Source: Cerrena zonata (lineage: Eukaryota > Basidiomycota > Agaricomycetes > Polyporales > Cerrenaceae). Taken from it: DNA of 64,000 nucleotides. The translations under genes were made by a program, and so were the position numbers. Shown in pieces: positions 22,767 through 32,099 of this stretch. How positions within the stretch are numbered: position 1 is the stretch's first letter; every line of letters begins with the position of its first letter. Below the pieces are notes generated by a model that saw only the letters and a list, made by a program, of their open reading frames with translations, ran no database searches and had not been told where the DNA came from. Location: contig JASBNA010000013.1 in the NCBI GenBank assembly GCA_038087015.1, forward strand, positions 682,001-746,000, written 5' to 3'.

Positions 22767-23906
22767 TTAGTTAGTGGTTTGTTTTTTTTCAACTTCATCA
22801 ACATCTTCAGGTTGAGATTCGAAATTTCTTTGAATTTTAACTTTATTGAATAATTCTTCTTGTTCAGCCTTGGTTAATTCATGTTTCTTTTTACCTTTGA
22901 TATGGTACATTGGGTTCAATTGAACCATTCTCAAGTTCTTACAGAAAGGTAAGTGGCCGGTTTGTTCTTCGTAAGCCATTAAGGCCAAGACCAAGATTAT
23001 GACTAACCAGTAGATATTATAGGAGATGACTGAGCCGTAAGTGGCGGAATTTTGCCAGCCCAATAAAGAATTAAAGACATCCCAACCGTTATCGGTTTCA
23101 GGATTACAGCAATTGACGTGCCAAACTGATTTGGTGATATCGTAAGTACCAGGACCGGAACCATTTTCTGAAGCGTCCCCACCGGTTTTTTGATTAAAGA
23201 CATAAGTTTCAAAGAACCAAACCCCTCTTGACAACAACCCAGCTGCAATAAGATACAAGATACAGGTTGAGATAATAAGGAAGATTTGTAAAGAAACGGT
23301 GGAACCGGAGAAATATAAGATAGAACCAACTGCAATACCAGCAATCAACCCCACGATAACGGGGATGGGGAAAGAGGAAGCAGGCGAGCTTAAACCAACC
23401 CCACCAACGAAAACCACTGCTTCCAACCCTTCTCTTAAACAGGTGATGAAGGGTAAGATGAACATACAGTATTTTTTAGTGAGATAACCAATCTTAAAGC
23501 GATCCTTACCCTTTGGAGGAGCTTTAACTAAGGCCTGGGCCAATTTAATTCTCCATTTTTCCTTCATTTTATTAATACGCAACATGGCAATACCCATGAG
23601 CGAGATCAAAACCGTAGCGATAATACAGAAAATACCTTCCCATAAATCTTCGGAAGCAGACCAAATATCATTACCTAACCCGTAGAACGCACCAATGAAC
23701 GCACAACCAAGAATAAGACAAATCAAGACCCCTAGAATCGATCCTAGCCAGACTTGTTTTCTCAACCGTTTATAAGTCGTTGGATCATTATCGGCATCAC
23801 CCAACCCTTGTTTCAAAAAGGCAAGCAAAACAGAAACCACAACCACGGCCTCTAAGGTTTCTCTGAAAACCACAAAAAAAATTTGAACGTTGAAAACGTT
23901 AACCAT
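22767..23906 (-). CDS. FTR1: High-affinity iron permease
   Basis: Ftr1 is the plasma-membrane iron channel that works with a multicopper ferroxidase (Fet3 type) in reductive iron uptake. The 379-residue protein begins MVNVFNVQIFFVVFRETLEA, nearly the C. albicans Ftr1 start. It has two iron-binding motifs of the REXLE type: RETLE at about 15-19 and REGLE at about 154-158. Seven hydrophobic segments are visible. The cytosolic tail is Lys/Glu-rich with a KKHELTKAEQEEL stretch. The reading frame is intact. The 740-base upstream region carries palindromes and GATAA words, which could mediate iron regulation (inference). CUG-clade species often have two FTR paralogues; I cannot say which one this is. 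Confidence 0.95.
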   Translation of the reverse strand: MVNVFNVQIFFVVFRETLEAVVVVSVLLAFLKQGLGDADNDPTTYKRLRKQVWLGSILGVLICLILGCAFIGAFYGLGNDIWSASEDLWEGIFCIIATVLISLMGIAMLRINKMKEKWRIKLAQALVKAPPKGKDRFKIGYLTKKYCMFILPFITCLREGLEAVVFVGGVGLSSPASSFPIPVIVGLIAGIAVGSILYFSGSTVSLQIFLIISTCILYLIAAGLLSRGVWFFETYVFNQKTGGDASENGSGPGTYDITKSVWHVNCCNPETDNGWDVFNSLLGWQNSATYGSVISYNIYWLVIILVLALMAYEEQTGHLPFCKNLRMVQLNPMYHIKGKKKHELTKAEQEELFNKVKIQRNFESQPEDVDEVEKKQTTN

Positions 23907-24072
23907 TTCAATCGGGGGGTAAGTATATTGGGTGAAGAGTAACGAGCAAACCTGTCTACACTAATGCTGAATTTCCCCTAGTTTATATAGTAAAAAAAAA
24001 AATTTTCATATGGTGAAAACTTTTCCGGTAAAGCTTAAACAAAGGCCTGCAGCTCTACCTAAGTTAATTGGC

Positions 24073-24095
24073 TCGTAAATCGCCGTTATTTACGA
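24073..24095. promoter_or_regulatory. Inverted repeat TCGTAAAT - 7 - ATTTACGA
   Basis: Perfect 8-base arms separated by CGCCGTT, about 170 bases upstream of the FTR1 start codon. The size and symmetry fit a dimeric regulator site. No specific factor is assigned. Confidence 0.5.
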
Positions 24096-24447
24096 TCCAA
24101 CTGTTCATAAGCCACCACCCTCGACCCTGCTGTCCCGGGGCCTGCTGCTGGGTGCTTACATGGCCAGGGTATGGGGGTTCCAGAGCCTTGCTCATGGTGA
24201 ACTAGCTGGTGAACTGCTGATGAAAGTATTGCGATTGATTAATCTGATAATCGCTGCCAAGATACTGTCAAGGACGCCTTTAATTTGTGTCACCCGTCAG
24301 TTCTTGGCCATCTCATCCTCTATTCCTATTCCAATACCAATGATTGTTACTACCAGGTATGCCCAGTGTGCCCTGCCTATGCCCCAGTGTGCCGTGTCTA
24401 TGCCCCCGTATGCCTCTACCTACTCTATAGGTTACTAGGTATATATA

Positions 24448-24467
24448 TAGTAGGTATATACCTACTA
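24448..24467. repeat. 20-base perfect palindrome
   Basis: The sequence TAGTAGGTATATACCTACTA equals its own reverse complement. It sits in a run of three ACTAGGTATATA-like units (24433-24475). Confidence 0.9.
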
Positions 24468-24650
24468 GGTATATAAGTTCATGTGCCTGGCCTGTCAATG
24501 TCAAATATTCTTGGTATCCTACGCCGTACCAACCGGGTGACAGTCGGAGGACTCCCTTACTTTAATTGGCCAGAGACTTTATTGGCAGGTTGTTATTTGT
24601 CCATACATTATATTCTATATACATATACTATATACATATGCTAGGCACAC

Positions 24651-25548
24651 TTAATGGAATTTAGTCCATGGGAACAATTTCCCACCGGGGTTGACTAGTT
24701 CATTGTCGTTTTTGGAGTACGAGTTACCAAAGTCCCGGCCGGCAGCAGAAACGGCCCACAAATAGAACAAAAACTCGTCCAATACGAATCCTTGGGAAAC
24801 TTTCATCATTTCATTGGCTTTGGCAAGCAACTCGTCGGAAGTGGTGTGTTTGACTTGCAAAGTAACCCCGTGATCGTTTTCGAATTTTTTGGCAACGTCT
24901 TCGTAGGTGATTTCGTCGGATTGCATTCTGAAAACATCGGGCATTTGCAGAGGGTCAACACTGACTAAAGTAGCCACTGCGTTACCCACGTCTGGAAGAT
25001 ACGAAATGGCGATTTTGGTTTGTGGAGAATCAGCATAAGTTACTGTTCCCGCGTCTCTGTCGATACCGGCATGGGCAACGATTTCGGTTAAGAAATGGCC
25101 TTCGCCAATGAAGTACGAAGTGACGACTTCGACCACCTTGATACCCTGGGCCCTGACTTTATCAGCATGGTCGGTCTTGAGGGTTTGGAATCCCGGCAAT
25201 TTCTGCTGGGCAGGACGGAGGTCCGACCCAAACTGCGATGGGATGTATACCTGGGGTCTGACCTGGGTCAAGACCTTTTCGAGAACGGCGTTGCCTTCGG
25301 GGCTGGGGGAGGCCAACGAGACAATCACATCGCGTCCTTTCAAGACCTCGGCGAGCTTGGTTTCGTTACCAAGGTCTGCTTCCACGTACTTGAGAGTAGC
25401 AGTATCCTTTTTATCGGCTGCGCTTCTGGTGACCACCTGGACCGGGAACTGGATTTTATCTTGGAGATCCGATCTGCTGAAGGCTTGGAGTAAGGGGGGT
25501 ACCAACCAATCCCGCACTACCAATAACTGTAACTGAGGGTTTTGACAT
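24651..25548 (-). CDS. NmrA-like / isoflavone-reductase-type NAD(P)-binding protein (one apparent frameshift)
   Basis: This is an atypical short-chain dehydrogenase family protein with an N-terminal Rossmann motif: VTVIGSAGLVGT from the ATG at 25548, then PLLQAFSRSDL in the next frame. The shift lies in the six-G run (plus strand) at 25494-25499; five would restore one frame and give 298 residues. VEADLGNE, VIVSLASPSP and YIPSQFGSDLRP follow the pattern of NmrA/PCBER proteins, where a Lys or an altered residue replaces the classical YxxxK pair. ITYEDVAKKFE sits in the C-terminal substrate region. Such proteins are reductases or redox sensors; the substrate is unknown. C- and G-ending codons are more frequent than in neighbours, suggesting high expression or a different history. 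Confidence 0.82.
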
Positions 25549-25678
25549 TTTATTTCTGATTTCTGATATTTGATTTAATCTGTGAATTAATATTTGAATT
25601 AATCGCTGATTGTTATTTCATATTCGAACCGATATCTGATCAATCTGATGGTCTTATATACTTGAGTTGGCGATGGTG

Positions 25679-25722
25679 GCGACGGTAGAAGCGATTAAAA
25701 GCGACGGTAAAAGCGATTAAAA
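25679..25722. repeat. 22-base direct repeat, two copies
   Basis: Two adjacent units of GCGACGGTARAAGCGATT followed by AAAA, differing at one base. A GCGA-containing partial copy follows. Confidence 0.9.
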
Positions 25723-25832
25723 GCGAAGAGATGGATTCTGGCGTTAAGCATACCATTGTCAGATCGATTACAAATCAACAATCTATTTAAAACTATTATG
25801 ACCCTGGGGCCGATGAGGCATTGGCCTACAAG

Positions 25833-25915
25833 TTCTCATAGGTCAATGCCATTCTCATAGGTCAATGCCATTCTCATAGGTCAATGCCATTCTCATAGGT
25901 CAATGCCATTCTCAT
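25833..25915. repeat. 19-base tandem array, four identical copies plus a partial
   Basis: Four identical head-to-tail units of TTCTCATAGGTCAATGCCA, ending in a partial TTCTCAT. It lies about 90 bases upstream of FMP41. Confidence 0.97.
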
Positions 25916-26004
25916 TCTTGTAAAAAAGATTAAGCAGAAGGTTTTAAGTTGTGGATTTAAGTGCGAACGTCGACGAATATCGGTATTTCACTTATTAAAC
26001 CATC

Positions 26005-26697
26005 ATGTCACGATACTTTGAAACCGCCAGAAAATTCTTATGTATTGGTCGTAATTATGCTGCTCATATCAAGGAGTTGAATAACCAGGTTCCGAGTGAA
26101 CCTTTTTTCTTTTTGAAACCGCTGTCTTCGATCTTACCTCCAAATTCCAACTCTCCATTCTTAGTACCCAAGGGAGTTATTGTTCATCATGAAGTCGAGT
26201 TGGCTTTTGTATTGAATAAAACATTGAAAGATTTACCGGACTCGTTTAACCACCAGCAAGCATTGGACTCAATTGCCGGTTATGCTTTGGCAATCGATAT
26301 GACGGCTAGAAATGTTCAGGACGAAGCTAAAAAGAAAGGATTACCTTGGTCAATTGGTAAAGGATTCGATACTTTCTTACCGTTATCTAATTTTATACCA
26401 AGGGAAAAGATTCCTGATCCGTATAATGTTACTTTGAAGTTGTTAGTTAATAATCAATTAAGACAAGATGACCAAACCAATTTAATGATTTTCCCAATCC
26501 ATAAAATCTTATCGCATATGTCTAGAATTATGACTTTGGAAAAGGGTGATGTTATCTTGACTGGAACCCCAAAGGGAGTTGGTCAAATTAAACCAAATGA
26601 TTTTGTCGAAGCTTATTTAGAAGTTGATAATCAAGTTTTTGAAAAAATTGAATTTAACTCAGTTGAAAAACCCGGTCCTTATAATTATATACACTAA
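26005..26697 (+). CDS. FMP41: FAH-domain mitochondrial protein (FAHD1/Fmp41 type)
   Basis: This 230-residue member of the fumarylacetoacetate hydrolase family is closest to FAHD1 and yeast Fmp41 (YNL168C). Metazoan FAHD1 acts on oxaloacetate and acylpyruvates. Family features are present in order: FLCIGRNYAAH at about 11-21, SILPPNSN, the metal-binding VHHEVELAFV (E-x-E), a DMTARNVQ loop, WSIGKGFDTF and the LTGTPKGVGQI turn near residue 193. There is little room for a presequence ahead of the domain, as in Fmp41. The frame is intact with the ATG at 26005. It converges on DCD1, with 8 bases between the coding regions. Confidence 0.9.
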   Translation: MSRYFETARKFLCIGRNYAAHIKELNNQVPSEPFFFLKPLSSILPPNSNSPFLVPKGVIVHHEVELAFVLNKTLKDLPDSFNHQQALDSIAGYALAIDMTARNVQDEAKKKGLPWSIGKGFDTFLPLSNFIPREKIPDPYNVTLKLLVNNQLRQDDQTNLMIFPIHKILSHMSRIMTLEKGDVILTGTPKGVGQIKPNDFVEAYLEVDNQVFEKIEFNSVEKPGPYNYIH

Positions 26698-26705
26698 CAT
26701 CTATA

Positions 26706-27668
26706 TTATATAAATAACTCTTCAATTGGTGCTTTATATTGTCTTAATAAAACATTTCCTTCTTTTAATACTAAGGCACTGGCATCGTCCATAGAATACG
26801 TTTGCGAAAATACAACTTCTTTAATCCCAGTTTGAACTATCTTAACCGAACACGTAAGACACGGACACGTATTACAGTATAAGATCGAATTTGATCCAAT
26901 TCTATCTCTTCCGGCTTCCAATAATGCATTTTCTTCGCCGTGTAAACATAAGCATGTCGATAACGAACTTCCTTGAGGATTTCCCTCATTACATCTAGAA
27001 CATCCTCCTTCATTACAATTGGTTAAATGTCTAGGGGTCCCATTATATCCAGTGGCCACCACTCGGTTCTCTTTAACAATCACACACCCCACCCTTCGTT
27101 TCATGCAATTCGATCTCAATGCTGCTAAATCGGCTAATCTCATAAAATATAAATCCCATCCTGGTCTTAACCTGGTTTGATCCCATAATTTACTCTCTTC
27201 CAACTTTTCCCGGATTTTTTGTTTATCATGAGACGTGAAAAATATCTTGAAATGCCCTTGATTGTTGATCTTCATCGGTGACGTCTTGTCGTCTAAACTA
27301 ATCGAATCAATCTCTTCGATAAAAGCTTCAATACTTCCCTTGGTCCTCTGGCTCATATACTGTCTATGCTTAAACAGAATCGTCGAGTCAACACTTATAT
27401 GTAAGAAGAATGGCCTTTTAAGTAATAAGTTCAACTCTTCGTCATCTGCTATATCTGCTATAATGAAATTAGCTAACCAATTCTCTGTTATATAGTTGTA
27501 GAAACTGTCAAAATCATTAAAATGTTTCGATGACTCCCCATACTGTTCCCGATACGCTTTTTTCTCGGTGACTCCTCCAACAGATAACAACTTAAATCCT
27601 TTTTCGGTCAAGTAGTTCACGACAATATCCTTCCCCGAGTATAGGGATCCTGATATACCTATCAACAT
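26706..27668 (-). CDS. DCD1: Deoxycytidylate (dCMP) deaminase
   Basis: Dcd1 converts dCMP to dUMP, supplying thymidylate synthase. The 320-residue protein has two parts, as in S. cerevisiae Dcd1. An N-terminal nucleotide-kinase-like region with GISGSLYSGKD covers residues 4-14. The C-terminal zinc cytidine-deaminase domain contains RVGCVIVKENRVVATGYNG, the catalytic HGEENALLEAG (zinc His and proton-shuttle Glu) and the CPCLTCSVKIVQ zinc cysteines. Fungal-type extra cysteines (CNEGGCSRCNEG) bind the second zinc. The frame is intact and begins at ATG 27668. Confidence 0.94.
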   Translation of the reverse strand: MLIGISGSLYSGKDIVVNYLTEKGFKLLSVGGVTEKKAYREQYGESSKHFNDFDSFYNYITENWLANFIIADIADDEELNLLLKRPFFLHISVDSTILFKHRQYMSQRTKGSIEAFIEEIDSISLDDKTSPMKINNQGHFKIFFTSHDKQKIREKLEESKLWDQTRLRPGWDLYFMRLADLAALRSNCMKRRVGCVIVKENRVVATGYNGTPRHLTNCNEGGCSRCNEGNPQGSSLSTCLCLHGEENALLEAGRDRIGSNSILYCNTCPCLTCSVKIVQTGIKEVVFSQTYSMDDASALVLKEGNVLLRQYKAPIEELFI

Positions 27669-27718
27669 GCTTGTTGATTGTCCGTGTAGTACTAACTTTT
27701 TTTTTCAAATTTCTGCGA

Positions 27719-27724
27719 CGCGTC
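27719..27724. promoter_or_regulatory. Candidate MCB box (ACGCGT) upstream of DCD1
   Basis: ACGCGT lies about 50 bases upstream of the DCD1 ATG. The hexamer is the MluI cell-cycle box that drives DNA-synthesis genes at G1/S in S. cerevisiae and related yeasts. Function here is inferred from position and gene role. Confidence 0.5.
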
Positions 27725-27914
27725 GGTAATGCAAATTTCTCGAGATGTCCCTACGAGTAAAGAGCATCTTGATGAGTTTACTGTTGGCTCTTGACTGTCT
27801 TGAAGCTATCATTAGCTAGACTCTCCCAGCTTCAAAAACCACCTAGTGTGATCTGCAGTGATCTCCGGACATTCAGCTGTTTTTCCCATCTCGTATTTCT
27901 CAATCACTCGATGA

Positions 27915-28009
27915 ACTCATGTATTCTCTATGTACTCATGTATTCCCTATGAACTTGTGTATTTCCTATGAACTCGTGTATTTCCTATGAGCACATTCAT
28001 TCTCTATGA
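27915..28009. repeat. 19-base tandem array, five diverged copies
   Basis: Five consecutive 19-base units of the form ACTCATGTATTCCCTATGA with substitutions (last copy GCACATTCATTCTCTATGA). Confidence 0.92.
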
Positions 28010-28198
28010 ACTATTTCATACTCTCGAAGTCCTGGTCGAAGATATATAGCTGCTAAATGCTGTAGATTGCTTCATTGATTTTTATGGTGTACGGGGGCTA
28101 TTGGGGTGATTGGAGTCACAAACTGAATAAAAACCCCTTGGTCTTATCAACAGAATAAGTGACCCAGTTCTTTCTGTTAAAACTACCAATTGACAAGA

Positions 28199-31100
28199 AT
28201 GAAGCTATTTGGGCTATACTGGATACGGCTCCTACTATCACTTGCTCATTATTCGAATGCTGCCCAAAAATTGCTCACTAGTAGTGAAAAGGTTACCCAT
28301 GAACCAGGTTATTGTTCAATGTATGACAACTGCGGTAAGAAGTCGTTCTTTGGTGCTCAATTACCATGTCCTGCTAATATCAAGGCTGTCAAACCACTGG
28401 GTGAGTCGAAACTGCTCTTGAATAAGATTTGTGGTGACGATTTCCCCACCGATAGAGTCTGCTGTTCACACGATCAATTAATCAATTTGGAATCTAATTT
28501 GAAGAAAGTAGATCCATTGATAAGCTCATGTCCGGCTTGCCGAACTAACTTCTATGACTTTTTCTGTAAATTCACTTGCTCTCCAGATCAGTCTACATTT
28601 GTCAAGATTAATAAAGTTGGTCAATCAACTGATACCCATCAAGACATAATTACTGAACTTACTCAATACGTTGATCCTGAATATGCCTCTGACTTCTTTG
28701 ATTCCTGTAAGAATCTCAAGTTCTCTGCAACAAATGGTTATGCAATGGACTTAATTGGCGGTGGTGCTAAAAATTATTCTGATTTTTTGAAATTCTTGGG
28801 AGATGAAAAACCATTATTAGGTGGGTCTCCATTTCAGATTAATTTTAAATATGATTTACATGATGACAATGAAAACTTAACTTTAAGAAGCGGAAATATG
28901 AAATCTTGCAATGATCCCGATCCAAAGTATAAATGTGCTTGTTCAGATTGTCCAGACTCGTGTCCTGTTTTACCTGATTTGAAGAATACTATTAAGAAAT
29001 GTAAAATTGGTATATTACCCTGCTTTTCGTTTTCCATAATTATTATATGGGCCATGTTGATCTTGGTTTTGGGATTATACCATATGTGGTTGGCTAAAAG
29101 GAAAAGAATAACTTTTGCCCAATTAAATAATATTTTAGAAAACGATATCGAAGAAACTCCTCCATCGTCTGGTACAGGTTATTTATATTCAGTTAACCAA
29201 AGTAAATTAATAACCGACTTTCAAAACAGGATTGATAAGTTACACATTTCCCATATCAAGCTAATTGAATTCATTAGCTCTACATTTGCTAGAATTGGTT
29301 ATTTTTGTGCATCTTTCCCAGCATTGGTTATAAGTGTTTGTTTTGCATCAAGTATAATTCTTTCATTAGGATTGCTAAATCTTAATTTGGAAACTAATCC
29401 AATCAATTTATGGGTAAGTCCTGATGAACCGGCTTTACATCATTTACAATATTTTGAAGAGAATTTTGGAGAATGGTTTAGAATCGAACAAATTTTTGTA
29501 AGTAATCGAAATCAAAGTGAACCAATTTTAAATTGGGATAACATTGAATGGTGGTTTAGTAAAGAGCTCGAATTACAATCATTTACAAATGAAGAAGGGA
29601 AAAATTTAGAATTGGGTAATTACTGCTATCAACCATTGGAAAATGGTGCTTGTGTAATTGAATCTTTCACTCAATATTTCTCAGGAAACATTGGATTCAT
29701 GAATCCTTCTAAATGGCAATCTCAACTAAAATCATGTGCTGAATCACCAGTTAATTGTTTGCCTCCATTTCAACAACCATTAAAGAAAAATTTATTATTT
29801 TCAAATGAATCAATTTTAGATTCTCAGGCATTTACTGTTACAATATTAATCAATAAGAATCTGTCAAATGACGAATACACTAAAGAAGTCATCGAATATG
29901 AACATTACTTACAGCAATGGATTTTTGATTTACAGAAGGAAGTACCCCACTTAAAAATTGATTTTAGTACAGAAGTATCCTTACAAGAAGAATTGGCAAA
30001 ATCTACCAACACCGACATTAAAATTGTTGTGATATCCTACTTGATAATGTTCTTGTATGCTTCTTTGGCATTAGGTGGTAAAATACCTACTGGAATAAAG
30101 CTAAGAAATTTCGTATTAACCAGATTTCAATTAGGATTAGGAGGGATTATTATAATTTTAATTTCTGTTACATCGTCGGCTGGGGTTTTTAGTGTATTGG
30201 GGATTAAATCAACATTAATTATTGCTGAAGTAATTCCATTCCTAGTTTTGGCAATTGGTATTGACAATATTTTTCTTATTGTTCACGAATTGAATTACAT
30301 TAATGAAAATGCAACAACCCATAAATCATTAGAGTTTAGAATTCTGGAGGCATTGGGTAATATTGGACCATCATGTTTAATAAGCGCAGTATTACAAGTT
30401 TCAATGTTATTATTAGCTACTAGAGTAGCCATGCCAGCAGTACGTAATTTTGCATTCTACTCCGCTGGTGCGGTTACGTTTAATTTCATCTTACAAATGA
30501 CCGGGTTTATATCATTTTTATCGATTGATCAAAGACGGTTAGAAGATGGACGAGTCGATTGTTTGCCATGGATACAAGGATCGCCAGAAAACATTCAATT
30601 AGCTGAGGAAGACGATGAAGAGTCACCTCAAGTAGTCAAATCGCATTTTGAATATGATTTTTCTGGATTTATCAAACACCGTTATGCGCCATGGTTATTG
30701 AAGCCACTGAATAAAAGAAAGGTTTTAACGATTTTTTTAATTTGGATCGGAGTATCATTAAGTGTGATACCGGGGATTAAATTTGGCTTAGATCAAAGAA
30801 TAGCTTTACCACAAGGCTCGTATTTGGTTGATTATTTCAATTCGGTGTATGACTATTTAAATGTCGGCCCACCGATGTTTTTAGTTGTTAAAGATTTGGA
30901 TATTACTCAAAGAGAAGCACAACAAGAGATATGTGGGAAATTTTCAACTTGCAACGAGTATTCAATTGCCAATGTGTTAGAACAAGAATACAAACGGGCC
31001 AATGAATCTAGTATAGCAGAGCCTACATCGAACTGGTTAGATGATTTTTTGAATTGGTTAAATCCTAATTTAGACCAGTGTTGTCGACTAGTTAAAAGTC

Positions 31101-32098
31101 CAAATAACGTATTCGAAGAGCAAAAGCAATTTTGTAAACCGACTACTCCAGATCGACAGTGTGAGACCTGTTATTTGAACCACGATCCACCGTATACACC
31201 TAGTATGGAAGGGTTACCTATTGGAGATGAGTTTATGTTTTATTTCAATCAATGGATACAAGAACCCAGTGATCCATGTCCATTAGGAGGGAAAGCCCCG
31301 TACGGAAATAGTATAAAAGTGAATCCAAGAATAAATCGGATCAGTTCGAGTTATTTCCGTACCAGTCATACGCCATTGAGGTCGCAAGATGATTTCATAC
31401 AAGCGTATAGAAACTCTCTACGCATAGTGGAAGAAATTGAATCATATACTTCATCAGACAACAAGGAAGTATTTGCATTTTCCCCCTTTTATATTTTTTT
31501 TGTTCAATATGAGAGTATTGTTCGGTTAACGTTTAATTTATTGGGGGTTGCAATGGTGATTATATGGTTGATTGGATACTTGTTATTGGGAAGTATTACC
31601 GCTTCCACTATAATGGTTGTGGTGGTGATGCTGATTATTATAAATATTGGAGGGGTATTATCACTCTGGTCTATTCTGTTAAATGCGGTAACCTTGGTTA
31701 ACTTGGTAATCTGTGTGGGCTTAGCGGTTGAATTCACAATCCATATCACGAGAGCTTATGTCAATAATGAAGGCGCAGAACTAGATCAAGACGACGAACT
31801 GCTCTTCAATGGGTTTATGAGTACTAACCAATCACCACCTTCCGATAATCAATCTTCCAATCAGAACATCAAAGCGTTCAATGCCTTGGCCAGCATTGGT
31901 GGCTCGGTGCTAACTGGCATCACCATTACAAAATTCATTGGGATTAGTGTATTGGCCTTCACCAAACTGAAAATCTTTGAGGTGTATTACTTCCGTATGT
32001 GGTTATCCTTGGTTGTGATTGCAGCCCTCCATGCCTTGGTCCTCCTTCCCGTCATGCTCAGCTACTGCAGAACCAATCATCCAAAAATAACTACTTGA
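28199..32098 (+). CDS. NCR1: Niemann-Pick C1-type sterol/sphingolipid transporter
   Basis: Ncr1 is the vacuolar-membrane NPC1 homologue that moves sterols from the vacuole lumen into the membrane. The 1,299-residue product has a signal peptide (about 1-22), the Cys-rich N-terminal domain (GYCSMYDNCG, CPANIKAVKP, ACRTNFYDFFCKFTCSP), a first membrane segment near 280, and a luminal domain. The sterol-sensing domain begins near residue 615, with LAIGIDNIFLIVHEL. A second luminal domain with paired cysteines and the C-terminal membrane bundle LNAVTLVNLVICVGLAVEF complete it. Codon 1160, before LNAVTLVN, is CTG where NPC1 proteins have Ser (GISLNAVSLVNL), strong support for CUG-Ser decoding. The ATG at 28199 gives the signal peptide; an upstream in-frame TTG is ignored. 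Confidence 0.97.
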   Translation: MKLFGLYWIRLLLSLAHYSNAAQKLLTSSEKVTHEPGYCSMYDNCGKKSFFGAQLPCPANIKAVKPLGESKLLLNKICGDDFPTDRVCCSHDQLINLESNLKKVDPLISSCPACRTNFYDFFCKFTCSPDQSTFVKINKVGQSTDTHQDIITELTQYVDPEYASDFFDSCKNLKFSATNGYAMDLIGGGAKNYSDFLKFLGDEKPLLGGSPFQINFKYDLHDDNENLTLRSGNMKSCNDPDPKYKCACSDCPDSCPVLPDLKNTIKKCKIGILPCFSFSIIIIWAMLILVLGLYHMWLAKRKRITFAQLNNILENDIEETPPSSGTGYLYSVNQSKLITDFQNRIDKLHISHIKLIEFISSTFARIGYFCASFPALVISVCFASSIILSLGLLNLNLETNPINLWVSPDEPALHHLQYFEENFGEWFRIEQIFVSNRNQSEPILNWDNIEWWFSKELELQSFTNEEGKNLELGNYCYQPLENGACVIESFTQYFSGNIGFMNPSKWQSQLKSCAESPVNCLPPFQQPLKKNLLFSNESILDSQAFTVTILINKNLSNDEYTKEVIEYEHYLQQWIFDLQKEVPHLKIDFSTEVSLQEELAKSTNTDIKIVVISYLIMFLYASLALGGKIPTGIKLRNFVLTRFQLGLGGIIIILISVTSSAGVFSVLGIKSTLIIAEVIPFLVLAIGIDNIFLIVHELNYINENATTHKSLEFRILEALGNIGPSCLISAVLQVSMLLLATRVAMPAVRNFAFYSAGAVTFNFILQMTGFISFLSIDQRRLEDGRVDCLPWIQGSPENIQLAEEDDEESPQVVKSHFEYDFSGFIKHRYAPWLLKPLNKRKVLTIFLIWIGVSLSVIPGIKFGLDQRIALPQGSYLVDYFNSVYDYLNVGPPMFLVVKDLDITQREAQQEICGKFSTCNEYSIANVLEQEYKRANESSIAEPTSNWLDDFLNWLNPNLDQCCRLVKSPNNVFEEQKQFCKPTTPDRQCETCYLNHDPPYTPSMEGLPIGDEFMFYFNQWIQEPSDPCPLGGKAPYGNSIKVNPRINRISSSYFRTSHTPLRSQDDFIQAYRNSLRIVEEIESYTSSDNKEVFAFSPFYIFFVQYESIVRLTFNLLGVAMVIIWLIGYLLLGSITASTIMVVVVMLIIINIGGVLSLWSILLNAVTLVNLVICVGLAVEFTIHITRAYVNNEGAELDQDDELLFNGFMSTNQSPPSDNQSSNQNIKAFNALASIGGSVLTGITITKFIGISVLAFTKLKIFEVYYFRMWLSLVVIAALHALVLLPVMLSYCRTNHPKITT

Positions 32099-32099
32099 T

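Larger units (their letters stand above)
23907..24650. promoter_or_regulatory. FTR1 upstream region, rich in repeats and palindromes
   Basis: This 744-base region upstream of FTR1 contains an 8-base-arm inverted repeat (24073-24095), a GCGATT...AATCGC inverted repeat around a GATTAATC core (24233-24256), a TATGCCC-type degenerate repeat (about 24359-24415) and an AT-rich palindromic cluster (24430-24475). The short open frames here look non-coding. Confidence 0.5.
25549..26004. other. Divergent promoter region between the NmrA-like gene and FMP41, with tandem repeats
   Basis: This 456-base divergent spacer contains ATTTGA/TCTGAT-rich short repeats at 25556-25645, a duplicated 22-base unit and a 19-base array (both listed separately). 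No gene is seen. Confidence 0.6.
27669..28198. other. DCD1/NCR1 divergent intergenic region with a 19-base array
   Basis: About 530 bases between divergent DCD1 and NCR1. It contains the tandem array at 27915-28009 and an ACGCGTCGGTAA block at 27719-27730 that includes an MluI-type ACGCGT box. Such boxes are bound by the Mbf1/Swi6 complex in yeasts and would suit S-phase control of DCD1 (inference). Confidence 0.55.

Noticed and set aside
25095..25536. Plus-strand open frames opposite the NmrA-like gene
   Set aside because: They mirror the coding strand of a gene with clear family motifs and show no domain.
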